Shown here: positions 18,601-32,000 of the stretch, piece by piece
Position numbering within the stretch: position 1 is the stretch's first letter
How the letters are laid out: each line of letters begins with the position of its first letter
From: Blastomussa wellsi
Lineage: Eukaryota > Cnidaria > Anthozoa > Scleractinia > Plerogyridae
Assembly: GCA_947652115.1 (NCBI GenBank)
Contig: OX393573.1
Span: 16,494,305-16,558,304 of the forward strand
DNA length: 64,000 nucleotides
Reading direction: 5' to 3'
Notes under the pieces: generated by a model
Told to the model about the DNA's origin: nothing
The model's database searches: none
The model's input: only the letters and a program-made list of their open reading frames with translations
Program-made: the position numbers and the translations under genes

Positions 18601-20040
18601 TTTAGCCTAATTGGTATCGATGGACTCGCCAACTATCCTAGATTTGATCTGTGTAAAAAACCGCTTGAAAAAATCTGAAATAGCTGAGAAATAGCACGAT
18701 TTTGAAAAGACGCCAAAATGGCCAATCTTTTAGCTCGACTTTGCAAAGCTGTAAAATTGAAACTACTTGTTCGATTTTAGCCTAATTGGCATCGATGGAC
18801 TCGCCAACTATCCTAGATTTGATCTGTGTAAAAAACCGCTTGAAAAAATCTCAAATAGCTGAGAAATAGCACGATTTTGAAAACGCGCCAAAATGGCCAA
18901 TCTTTTAGCTCGACTTTGCAAAGCTGTAAAATTGAAACTACTTGTTCGATTTTAGCCTAATTGGTATCGATGGACTCGCCAACTATCCTAGATTTGATCT
19001 GTGTAAAAAACCGCTTGAAAAAATCTGAAATAGCTGAGAAATAGCACGATTTTGAAAAGACGCCAAAATGGCCAATCTTTTAGCTCGACTTTGCAAAGCT
19101 GTAAAATTGAAACTACTTGTTCGATTTTAGCCTAATTGGCATCGATGGACTCGCCAACTATCCTAGATTTGATCTGTGTAAAAAACCGCTTGAAAAAATC
19201 TCAAATAGCTGAGAAATAGCACGATTTTGAAAACGCGCCAAAATGGCCAATCTTTTAGCTCGACTTTGCAAAGCTGTAAAATTGAAACTACTTGTTCGAT
19301 TTTAGCCTAATTGGTATCGATGGACTCGCCAACTATCCTAGATTTGATCTGTGTAAAAAACCGCTTGAAAAAATCTGAAATAGCTGAGAAATAGCACGAT
19401 TTTGAAAAGACGCCAAAATGGCCAATCTTTTAGCTCGACTTTGCAAAGCTGTAAAATTGAAACTACTTGTTCGATTTTAGCCTAATTGGCATCGATGGAC
19501 TCGCCAACTATCCTAGATTTGATCTGTGTAAAAAACCGCTTAAAAAAATCTCAAATAGCTGAGAAATAGCACGATTTTGAAAACGCGCCAAAATGGCCAA
19601 TCTTTTAGCTCGACTTTGCAAAGCTGTAAAATTGAAACTACTTGTTCGATTTTAGCCTAATTGGTATCGATGGACTCGCCAACTATCCTAGATTTGATCT
19701 GTGTAAAAAACCGCTTGAAAAAATCTCAAATAGCTGAGAAATAGCACGATTTTGAAAAGTCGCCAAAATGGCCGATCTTTTAGCTCGACTTTGCAAAGCT
19801 GTAAAATTGAAACTACTTGTTCGATTTTAGCCTAATTGGTATCGATGCACTCGCCAACTATCCTAGATTTGATCTGTGTAAAAAACCGCTTGAAAAAATC
19901 TGAAATAGCTGAGAAATAGCACGATTTTTAAAACGCGCCAAAATGGCCAATCTTTTAGCTCGACTTTGCAAAGCTGTAAAATTGAAACTACTTGTTCGAT
20001 TTTAGCCAAAATTGTATCGATGGACTCGGCAACTATCCTA
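12691..20040 (+). repeat. Satellite block A1: 1,050-bp six-monomer higher-order repeat
   Basis: 42 monomers. The order repeats every six: (1) CTCAAAT/AAGTCGCC/GGCCG/ACCTG/CTCGGCAACT; (2) CTTTAAAAAATCTCAAAAAG with GACGCC; (3) CTGAAAT/GACGCC/GGCCA; (4) CTCAAAT/ACGCGCC/GGCCA; (5) like 3; (6) like 4. Monomer 2 is found at 12871, 13921, 14971, 16021, 17421 and 18471 (position of GATCTG). The spacing is 1,050 bp except one of 1,400 where two extra monomers (about 16.9-17.3 kb) are inserted. The GGCCAATC and ACGCGCC variants are restricted to A blocks. Confidence 0.88.
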
Positions 20041-23000
20041 GATTTGATCTGTGTAAAAAACCGCTTGAAAAAATCTGAAATAGCTGAGAAATAGCACGAT
20101 TTTGAAAAGACGCCAAAATGGCCGATCTTTTAGCTCGACTTTGCAAAGCTGTAAAATTGAAACTACTTGTTCGATTTTAGCCTAATTGGCATCGATGGAC
20201 TCGCCAACTATCCTAGATTTGATCTGTGTAAAAAACCGCTTGAAAAAATCTCAAATAGCTGAGAAATAGCACGATTTTGAAAAGACGCCAAAATGGCCGA
20301 TCTTTTAGCTCGACTTTGCAAAGCTGTAAAATTGAAACTACTTGTTCGATTTTAGCCTAATTGGTATCGATGGACTCGCCAACTATCCTAGATTTGATCT
20401 GTGTAAAAAACCGCTTGAAAAAACCTGAAATAGCTGAGAAATAGCACGATTTTGAAAAGACGCCAAAATGGCCGATCTTTTAGCTCGACTTTGCAAAGCT
20501 GTAAAATTGAAACTACTTGTTCGATTTTAGCCTAATTTGCATCGATGGACTCGCCAACTATCCTAGATTTGATCTGTGTAAAAAACCGCTTGAAAAAATC
20601 TCAAATAGCTGAGAAATAGCACGATTTTGAAAAGACGCCAAAATGGCCGATCTTTTAGCTCGACTTTGCAAAGCTGTAAAATTGAAACTACCTGTTCGAT
20701 TTTAGCCTAATTGGTATCGATGGACTCGGCAATTATCCTAGATTTGATCTGTGTAAAAAACCGCTTGAAAAAATCTCAAATAGCTGAGAAATAGCACGAT
20801 TTTGAAAAGTCGCCAAAATGGCCGATCTTTTAGCTCGACTTTGCAAAGCTGTAAAATTGAAACTACCTGTTCGATTTTAGCCAAATTGGTATCGATGGAC
20901 TCGGCAGCTATCCGAGATTTGATCTGTGTAAAAAACCGCTTGAAAAAATCTGAAATAGCTGAGAAATAGCACGATTTTGAAAAGACGCCAAAATGGCCGA
21001 TCTTTTAGCTCGACTTTGCAAAGCTGTAAAATTGAAACTACTTGTTCGATTTTAGCCTAATTGGCATCGATGGACTCGCCAACTATCCTAGATTTGATCT
21101 GTGTAAAAAAACCGCTTGAAAAAATCTCAAATAGCTGAGAAATAGCACGATTTTGAAAAGACGCCAAAATGGCCGATCTTTTAGCTCGACTTTGCAAAGC
21201 TGTAAAATTGAAACTACTTGTTCGATTTTAGCCTAATTGGTATCGATGGACTCGCCAACTATCCTAGATTTGATCTGTGTAAAAAACCGCTTGAAAAAAT
21301 CTGAAATAGCTGAGAAATAGCACGATTTTGAAAAGACGCCAAAATGGCCGATCTTTTAGCTCGACTTTGCAAAGCTGTAAAATTGAAACTACTTGTTCGA
21401 TTTTAGCCTAATTGGCATCGATGGACTCGCCAACTATCCTAGATTTGATCTGTGTAAAAAACCGCTTGAAAAAATCTCAAATAGCTGAGAAATAGCACGA
21501 TTTTGAAAAGTCGCCAAAATGGCCGATCTTTTAGCTCGACTTTGCAAAGCTGTAAAATTGAAACTACCTGTTCGATTTTAGCCTAATTGGTATCGATGGA
21601 CTCGGCAATTATCCTAGATTTGATCTGTGTAAAAAACCGCTTGAAAAAATCTCAAATAGCTGAGAAATAGCACGATTTTGAAAAGTCGCCAAAATGGCCG
21701 ATCTTTTAGCTCGACTTTGCAAAGCTGTAAAATTGAAACTACTTGTTCGATTTTAGCCTAATTGGTATCGATGGACTCGCCAACTATCCTAGATTTGATC
21801 TGTGTAAAAAACCGCTTGAAAAAATCTGAAATAGCTGAGAAATAGCACGATTTTGAAAAGACGCCAAAATGGCCGATCTTTTAGCTCGACTTTGCAAAGC
21901 TGTAAAATTGAAACTACTTGTTCGATTTTAGCCTAATTGGCATCGATGGACTCGCCAACTATCCTAGATTTGATCTGTGTAAAAAACCGCTTGAAAAAAT
22001 CTCAAATAGCTGAGAAATAGCACGATTTTGAAAAGTCGCCAAAATGGCCGATCTTTTAGCTCGACTTTGCAAAGCTGTAAAATTGAAACTACCTGTTCGA
22101 TTTTAGCCTAATTGGTATCGATGGACTCGGCAATTATCCTAGATTTGATCTGTGTAAAAAACCGCTTGAAAAAATCTCAAATAGCTGAGAAATAGCACGA
22201 TTTTGAAAAGTCGCCAAAATGGCCGATCTTTTAGCTCGACTTTGCAAAGCTGTAAAATTGAAACTACTTGTTCGATTTTAGCCTAATTGGTATCGATGGA
22301 CTCGCCAACTATCCTAGATTTGATCTGTGTAAAAAACCGCTTGAAAAAATCTGAAATAGCTGAGAAATAGCACGATTTTGAAAAGACGCCAAAATGGCCG
22401 ATCTTTTAGCTCGACTTTGCAAAGCTGTAAAATTGAAACTACTTGTTCGATTTTAGCCTAATTGGTATCGATGGACTCGCCAACTATCCTAGATTTGATC
22501 TGTGTAAAAAACCGCTTGAAAAAATCTGAAATAGCTGAGAAATAGCACGATTTTGAAAAGACGCCAAAATGGCCGATCTTTTAGCTCGAATTTGCAAAGC
22601 TGTAAAATTGAAACTACTTGTTCGATTTTAGCCTAATTGGCATCGATGGACTCGCCAACTATCCTAGATTTGATCTGTGTAAAAAACCGCTTGAAAAAAT
22701 CTCAAATAGCTGAGAAATAGCACGATTTTGAAAAGTCGCCAAAATGGCCGATCTTTTAGCTCGACTTTGCAAAGCTGTAAAATTGAAACTACCTGTTCGA
22801 TTTTAGCCTAATTGGTATCGATGGACTCGGCAAGTATCCTAGATTTGATCTGTGTAAAAAACCGCTTGAAAAAATCTCAAATAGCTGAGAAATAGCACGA
22901 TTTTGAAAAGTCGCCAAAATGGCCGATCTTTTAGCTCGACTTTGCAAAGCTGTAAAATTGAAACTACTTGTTCGATTTTAGCCTAATTGGTATCGATGGA

Positions 23001-26000
23001 CTCGCCAACTATCCTAGATTTGATCTGTGTAAAAAACCGCTTGAAAAAATCTGAAATAGCTGAGAAATAGCACGATTTTGAAAAGACGCCAAAATGGCCG
23101 ATCTTTTAGCTCGACTTTGCAAAGCTGTAAAATTGAAACTACTTGTTCGATTTTAGCCTAATTGGCATCGATGGACTCGCCAACTATCCTAGATTTGATC
23201 TGTGTAAAAAACCGCTTGAAAAAATCTCAAATAGCTGAGAAATAGCACGATTTTGAAAAGTCGCCAAAATGGCCGATCTTTTAGCTCGACTTTGCAAAGC
23301 TGTAAAATTGAAACTACCTGTTCGATTTTAGCCTAATTGGTATCGATGGACTCGGCAATTATCCTAGATTTGATCTGTGTAAAAAACCGCTTGAAAAAAT
23401 CTCAAATAGCTGAGAAATAGCACGATTTTGAAAAGTCGCCAAAATGGCCGATCTTTTAGCTCGACTTTGCAAAGCTGTAAAATTGAAACTACTTGTTCGA
23501 TTTTAGCCTAATTGGTATCGATGGACTCGCCAACTATCCTAGATTTGATCTGTGTAAAAAACCGCCTGAAAAAATCTGAAATAGCTGAGAAATAGCACGA
23601 TTTTGAAAAGACGCCAAAATGGCCGATCTTTTAGCTCGACTTTGCAAAGCTGTAAAATTGAAACTACTTGTTTGATTTTAGCCTAATTGGCATCGATGGA
23701 CTCGCCAACTATCCTAGATTTGATCTGTGTAAAAAACCGCTTGAAAAAATCTCAAATAGCTGAGAAATAGCACGATTTTGAAAAGTCGCCAAAATGGCCG
23801 ATCTTTTAGCTCGACTTTGCAAAGCTGTAACATTGAAACTACCTGTTCGATTTTAGCCTAATTGGTATCGATGGACTCGGCAATTATCCTAGATTTGATC
23901 TGTGTAAAAAACCGCTTGAAAAAATCTCAAATAGCTGAGAAATAGCACGATTTTGAAAAGTCGCCAAAATGGCCGATCTTTTAGCTCGACTTTGCAAAGC
24001 TGTAAAATTGAAACTACTTGTTCGATTTTAGCCTAATTGGTATCGATGGACTCGCCAACTATCCTAGATTTGATCTGTGTAAAAAACCGCTTGAAAAAAT
24101 CTGAAATAGCTGAGAAATAGCACGATTTTGAAAAGACGCCAAAATGGCCGATCTTTTAGCTCGACTTTGCAAAGCTGTAAAATTGAAACTACCTGTTCGA
24201 TTTTAGCCTAATTGGTATCGATGGACTCGGCAATTATCCTAGATTTGATCTGTGTAAAAAACCGCTTGAAAAAATCTCAAATAGCTGAGAAATAGCACGA
24301 TTTTGAAAAGTCGCCAAAATGGCCGATCTTTTAGCTCGACTTTGCAAAGCTGTAAAATTGAAACTACCTGTTCGATTTTAGCCTAATTGGCATCGATGGA
24401 CTCGCCAACTATCCTAGATTTGATCTGTGTAAAAAACCGCTTGAAAAAATCTCAAATAGCTGAGAAATAGCACGATTTTGAAAAGTCGCCAAAATGGCCG
24501 ATCTTTTAGCTCGACTTTGCAAAGCTGTAAAATTGAAACTACCTGTTCGATTTTAGCCTAATTGGTATCGATGGACTCGGCAATTATCCTAGATTTGATC
24601 TGTGTAAAAAACCGCTTGAAAAAATCTCAAATAGCTGAGAAATAGCACGATTTTGAAAAGTCGCCAAAATGGCCGATCTTTTAGCTCGACTTTGCAAAGC
24701 TGTAAAATTGAAACTACTTGTTCGATTTTAGCCTAATTGGTATCGATGGACTCGCCAACTATCCTAGATTTGATCTGTGTAAAAAACCGGTTGAAAAAAT
24801 CTCAAATAGCTGAGAAATAGCACGATTTTGAAAAGTCGCCAAAATGGCCGATCTTTTAGCTCGACTTTGCAAAGCTGTAAAATTGAAACTACTTGTTCGA
24901 TTTTAGCCTAATTGGTATCGATGGACTCGCCAACTATCCTAGATTTGATCTGTGTAAAAAACCGCCTGAAAAAATCTGAAATAGCTGAGAAATAGCACGA
25001 TTTTGAAAAGACGCCAAAATGGCCGATCTTTTAGCTCGACTTTGCAAAGCTGTAAAATTGAAACTACTTGTTTGATTTTAGCCTAATTGGCATCGATGGA
25101 CTCGCCAACTATCCTAGATTTGATCTGTGTAAAAAACCGCTTGAAAAAATCTCAAATAGCTGAGAAATAGCACGATTTTGAAAAGTCGCCAAAATGGCCG
25201 ATCTTTTAGCTCGACTTTGCAAAGCTGTAACATTGAAACTACCTGTTCGATTTTAGCCTAATTGGTATCGATGGACTCGGCAATTATCCTAGATTTGATC
25301 TGTGTAAAAAACCGCTTGAAAAAATCTCAAATAGCTGAGAAATAGCACGATTTTGAAAAGTCGCCAAAATGGCCGATCTTTTAGCTCGACTTTGCAAAGC
25401 TGTAAAATTGAAACTACTTGTTCGATTTTAGCCTAATTGGTATCGATGGACTCGCCAACTATCCTAGATTTGATCTGTGTAAAAAACCGCTTGAAAAAAT
25501 CTGAAATAGCTGAGAAATAGCACGATTTTGAAAAGACGCCAAAATGGCCGATCTTTTAGCTCGACTTTGCAAAGCTGTAAAATTGAAACTACCTGTTCGA
25601 TTTTAGCCTAATTGGTATCGATGGACTCGGCAATTATCCTAGATTTGATCTGTGTAAAAAACCGCTTGAAAAAATCTCAAATAGCTGAGAAATAGCACGA
25701 TTTTGAAAAGTCGCCAAAATGGCCGATCTTTTAGCTCGACTTTGCAAAGCTGTAAAATTGAAACTACCTGTTCGATTTTAGCCTAATTGGCATCGATGGA
25801 CTCGCCAACTATCCTAGATTTGATCTGTGTAAAAAACCGCTTGAAAAAATCTCAAATAGCTGAGAAATAGCACGATTTTGAAAAGTCGCCAAAATGGCCG
25901 ATCTTTTAGCTCGACTTTGCAAAGCTGTAAAATTGAAACTACCTGTTCGATTTTAGCCTAATTGGTATCGATGGACTCGGCAATTATCCTAGATTTGATC

Positions 26001-29000
26001 TGTGTAAAAAACCGCTTGAAAAAATCTCAAATAGCTGAGAAATAGCACGATTTTGAAAAGTCGCCAAAATGGCCGATCTTTTAGCTCGACTTTGCAAAGC
26101 TGTAAAATTGAAACTACTTGTTCGATTTTAGCCTAATTGGTATCGATGGACTCGCCAACTATCCTAGATTTGATCTGTGTAAAAAACCGCTTGAAAAAAT
26201 CTGAAATAGCTGAGAAATAGCACGATTTTGAAAAGACGCCAAAATGGCCGATCTTTTAGCTCGACTTTGCAAAGCTGTAAAATTGAAACTACTTGTTCGA
26301 TTTTAGCTTAATTGGCATCGATGGACTCGCCAACTATCCTAGATTTGATCTGTGTAAAAAACCGCTTGAAAAAATCTCAAATAGCTGAGAAATAGCACGA
26401 TTTTGAAAAGTCGCCAAAATGGCCGATCTTTTAGCTCGACTTTGCTAAGCTGTAAAATTGAAACTACCTGTTCGATTTTAGCCTAATTGGTATCGATGGA
26501 CTCGGCAATTATCCTAGATTTGATCTGTGTAAAAAACCGCTTGAAAAAATCTCAAATAGCTGAGAAATAGCACGATTTTGAAAAGTCGCCAAAATGGCCG
26601 ATCTTTTAGCTCGACTTTGCAAAGCTGTAAAATTGAAACTACTTGTTCGATTTTAGCCTAATTGGTATCGATGGACTCGCCAACTATCCTAGATTTGATC
26701 TGTGTAAAAAACCGCTTGAAAAAATCTGAAATAGCTGAGAAATAGCACGATTTTGAAAAGACGCCAAAATGGCCGATCTTTTAGCTCGACTTTGCAAAGC
26801 TGTAAAATTGAAACTACTTGTTCGATTTTAGCCTAATTGGCATCGATGGACTCGCCAACTATCCTAGATTTGATCTGTGTAAAAAACCGCTTGAAAAAAT
26901 CTGAAATAGCTGAGAAATAGCACGATTTTGAAAAGACGCCAAAATGGCCGATCTTTTAGCTCGACTTTGCAAAGCTGTAAAATTGAAACTACTTGTTCGA
27001 TTTTAGCCTAATTGGCATCGATGGACTCGCCAACTATCCTAGATTTGATCTGTGTAAAAAACCGCTTGAAAAAATCTCAAATAGCTGAGAAATAGCACGA
27101 TTTTGAAAAGTCGCCAAAATGGCCGATCTTTTAGCTCGACTTTGCAAAGCTGTAAAATTGAAACTACCTGTTCGATTTTAGCCTAATTGGTATCGATGGA
27201 CTCGGCAATTATCCTAGATTTGATCTGTGTAAAAAACCGCTTGAAAAAATCTGAAATAGCTGAGAAATAGCACGATTTTGAAAAGTCGCCAAAATGGCCG
27301 ATCTTTTAGCTCGACTTTGCAAAGCTGTAAAATTGAAACTACCTGTTCGATTTTAGCCTAATTGGTATCGATGGACTCGGCAATTATCCTAGATTTGATC
27401 TGTGTAAAAAACCGCTTGAAAAAATCTCAAATAGCTGAGAAATAGCACGATTTTGAAAAGTCGCCAAAATGGCCGATCTTTTAGCTCGACTTTGCAAAGC
27501 TGTAAAATTGAAACTACTTGTTCGATTTTAGCCTAATTGGTATCGATGGACTCGCCAACTATCCTAGATTTGATCTGTGTAAAAAACCGCTTGAAAAAAT
27601 CTGAAATAGCTGAGAAATAGCACGATTTTGAAAAGACGCCAAAATGGCCGATCTTTTAGCTCGACTTTGCAAAGCTGTAAAATTGAAACTACTTGTTCGA
27701 TTTTAGCCTAATTGGTATCGATGGACTCGCCAACTATCCTAGATTTGATCTGTGTAAAAAACCGCTTGAAAAAATCTGAAATAGCTGAGAAATAGCACGA
27801 TTTTGAAAAGACGCCAAAATGGCCGATCTTTTAGCTCGACTTTGCAAAGCTGTAAAATCGAAACTACTTGTTCGATTTTAGCCTAATTGGCATCGATGGA
27901 CTCGCCAACTATCCTAGATTTGATCTGTGTAAAAAACCGCTTGAAAAAATCTCAAATAGCTGAGAAATAGCACGATTTTGAAAAGTCGCCAAAATGGCCG
28001 ATCTTTTAGCTCGACTTTGCAAAGCTGTAAAATTGAAACTACCTGTTCGATTTTAGCCTAATTGGTATCGATGGACTCGGCAATTATCCTAGATTTGATC
28101 TGTGTAAAAAACCGCTTGAAAAAATCTCAAATAGCTGAGAAATAGCACGATTTTGAAAAGTCGCCAAAATGGCCGATCTTTTAGCTCGACTTTGCAAAGC
28201 TGTAAAATTGAAACTACTTGTTCGATTTTAGCCTAATTGGTATCGATGGACTCGCCAACTATCCTAGATTTGATCTGTGTAAAAAACCGCTTGAAAAAAT
28301 CTGAAATAGCTGAGAAATAGCACGATTTTGAAAAGACGCCAAAATGGCCGATCTTTTAGCTCGACTTTGCAAAGCTGTAAAATTGAAACTACTTGTTCGA
28401 TTTTAGCCTAATTGGTATCGATGGACTCGCCAACTATCCTAGATTTGATCTGTGTAAAAAACCGCTTGAAAAAATCTGAAATAGCTGAGAAATAGCACGA
28501 TTTTGAAAAGACGCCAAAATGGCCGATCTTTTAGCTCGACTTTGCAAAGCTGTAAAATTGAAACTACTTGTTCGATTTTAGCCTAATTGGCATCGATGGA
28601 CTCGCCAACTATCCTAGATTTGATCTGTGTAAAAAACCGCTTGAAAAAATCTCAAATAGCTGAGAAATAGCACGATTTTGAAAAGTCGCCAAAATGGCCG
28701 ATCTTTTAGCTCGACTTTGCAAAGCTGTAAAATTGAAACTACCTGTTCGATTTTAGCCTAATTGGTATCGATGGACTCGGCAATTATCCTAGATTTGATC
28801 TGTGTAAAAAACCGCTTGAAAAAATCTCAAATAGCTGAGAAATAGCACGATTTTGAAAAGTCGCCAAAATGGCCGATCTTTTAGCTCGACTTTGCAAAGC
28901 TGTAAAATTGAAACTACTTGTTCGATTTTAGCCTAATTGGTATCGATGGACTCGCCAACTATCCTAGATTTGATCTGTGTAAAAAACCGCTTGAAAAAAT

Positions 29001-32000
29001 CTGAAATAGCTGAGAAATAGCACGATTTTGAAAAGACGCCAAAATGGCCGATCTTTTAGCTCGACTTTGCAAAGCTGTAAAATTGAAACTACTTGTTCGA
29101 TTTTAGCCTAATTGGCATCGATGGACTCGCCAACTATCCTAGATTTGATCTGTGTAAAAAACCGCTTGAAAAAATCTCAAATAGCTGAGAAATAGCACGA
29201 TTTTGAAAAGTCGCCAAAATGGCCGATCTTTTAGCTCGACTTTGCAAAGCTGTAAAATTGAAACTACCTGTTCGATTTTAGCCTAATTGGTATCGATGGA
29301 CTCGGCAATTATCCTAGATTTGATCTGTGTAAAAAACCGCTTGAAAAAATCTCAAATAGCTGAGAAATAGCACGATTTTGAAAAGTCGCCAAAATGGCCG
29401 ATCTTTTAGCTCGACTTTGCAAAGCTGTAAAATTGAAACTACTTGTTCGATTTTAGCCTAATTGGTATCGATGGACTCGCCAACTATCCTAGATTTGATC
29501 TGTGTAAAAAACCGCTTGAAAAAATCTGAAATAGCTGAGAAATAGCACGATTTTGAAAAGACGCCAAAATGGCCGATCTTTTAGCTCGAATTTGCAAAGC
29601 TGTAAAATTGAAACTACTTGTTCGATTTTAGCCTAATTGGTATCGATGGACTCGGCAATTATCCTAAATTTGATCTGTGTAAAAAACCGCTTGAAAAAAT
29701 CTCAAATAGCTGAGAAATAGCACGATTTTGAAAAGTCGCCAAAATGGCCGATCTTTTAGCTCGACTTTGCAAAGCTGTAAAATTGAAACTACTTGTTCGA
29801 TTTTAGCCTAATTGGTATCGATGGACTCGCCAACTATCCTAGATTTGATCTGTGTAAAAAACCGCTTGAAAAAATCTGAAATAGCTGAGAAATAGCACGA
29901 TTTTGAAAAGACGCCAAAATGGCCGATCTTTTAGCTCGACTTTGCAAAGCTGTAAAATTGAAACTACTTGTTCGATTTTAGCCTAATTGGTATCGATGGA
30001 CTCGCCAACTATCCTAGATTTGATCTGTGTAAAAAACCGCTTGAAAAAATCTGAAATAGCTGAGAAATAGCACGATTTTGAAAAGACGCCAAAATGGCCG
30101 ATCTTTTAGCTCGACTTTGCAAAGCTGTAAAATTGAAACTACTTGTTCGATTTTAGCCTAATTGGCATCGATGGACTCGCCAACTATCCTAGATTTGATC
30201 TGTGTAAAAAACCGCTTGAAAAAATCTCAAATAGCTGAGAAATAGCACGATTTTGAAAAGTCGCCAAAATGGCCGATCTTTTAGCTCGACTTTGCAAAGC
30301 TGTAAAATTGAAACTACCTGTTCGATTTTAGCCTAATTGGTATCGATGGACTCGCCAACTATCCTAGATTTGATCTGTGTAAAAAACCGCTTGAAAAAAT
30401 CTGAAATAGCTGAGAAATAGCACGATTTTGAAAAGACGCCAAAATGGCCGATCTTTTAGCTCGACTTTGCAAAGCTGTAAAATTGAAACTACTTGTTCGA
30501 TTTTAGCCTAATTGGCATCGATGGACTCGCCAACTATCCTAGATTTGATCTGTGTAAAAAACCGCTTGAAAAAATCTCAAATAGCTGAGAAATAGCACGA
30601 TTTTGAAAAGTCGCCAAAATGGCCGATCTTTTAGCTCGACTTTGCAAAGCTGTAAAATTGAAACTACCTGTTCGATTTTAGCCTAATTGGTATCGATGGA
30701 CTCGGCAATTATCCTAGATTTGATCTGTGTAAAAAACCGCTTGAAAAAATCTCAAATAGCTGAGAAATAGCACGATTTTGAAAAGTCGCCAAAATGGCCG
30801 ATCTTTTAGCTCGACTTTGCAAAGCTGTAAAATTGAAACTACTTGTTCGATTTTAGCCTAATTGGTATCGATGGACTCGCCAACTATCCTAGATTTGATC
30901 TGTGTAAAAAACCGCTTGAAAAAATCTGAAATAGCTGAGAAATAGCACGATTTTGAAAAGACGCCAAAATGGCCGATCTTTTAGCTCGACTTTGCAAAGC
31001 TGTAAAATTGAAACTACTTGTTCGATTTTAGCCTAATTGGGATCGATGGACTCGCCAACTATCCTAGATTTGATCTGTGTAAAAAACCGCTTGAAAAAAT
31101 CTGAAATAGCTGAGAAATAGCACGATTTTGAAAAGACGCCAAAATGGCCGATCTTTTAGCTCGACTTTGCAAAGCTGTAAAATTAAAACTACTTGTTCGA
31201 TTTTAGCCTAATTGGCATCGATGGACTCGCCAACTATCCTAGATTTGATCTGTGTAAAAAACCGCTTGAAAAAATCTCAAATAGCTGAGAAATAGCACGA
31301 TTTTGAAAAGTCGCCAAAATGGCCGATCTTTTAGCTCGACTTTGCAAAGCTGTAAAATTGAAACTACCTGTTCGATTTTAGCCTAATTGGTATCGATGGA
31401 CTCGGCAATTATCCTAGATTTGATCTGTGTAAAAAACCGCTTGAAAAAATCTCAAATAGCTGAGAAATAGCACGATTTTGAAAAGTCGCCAAAATGGCCG
31501 ATCTTTTAGCTCGACTTTGCAAAGCTGTAAAATTGAAACTACTTGTTCGATTTTAGCCTAATTGGTATCGATGGACTCGCCAACTATCCTAGATTTGATC
31601 TGTGTAAAAAACCGCTTGAAAAAATCTCAAATAGCTGAGAAATAGCACGATTTTGAAAAGTCGCCAAAATGGCCGATCTTTTAGCTCGACTTTGCAAAGC
31701 TGTAAAATTGAAACTACCTGTTCGATTTTAGCCTAATTGGTATCGATGGACTCGGCAATTATCCTAGATTTGATCTGTGTAAAAAACCGCTTGAAAAAAT
31801 CTCAAATAGCTGAGAAATAGCACGATTTTGAAAAGTCGCCAAAATGGCCGATCTTTTAGCTCGACTTTGCAAAGCTGTAAAATTGAAACTACTTGTTCGA
31901 TTTTAGCCTAATTGGTATCGATGGACTCGCCAACTATCCTAGATTTGATCTGTGTAAAAAACCGCTTGAAAAAATCTGAAATAGCTGAGAAATAGCACGA

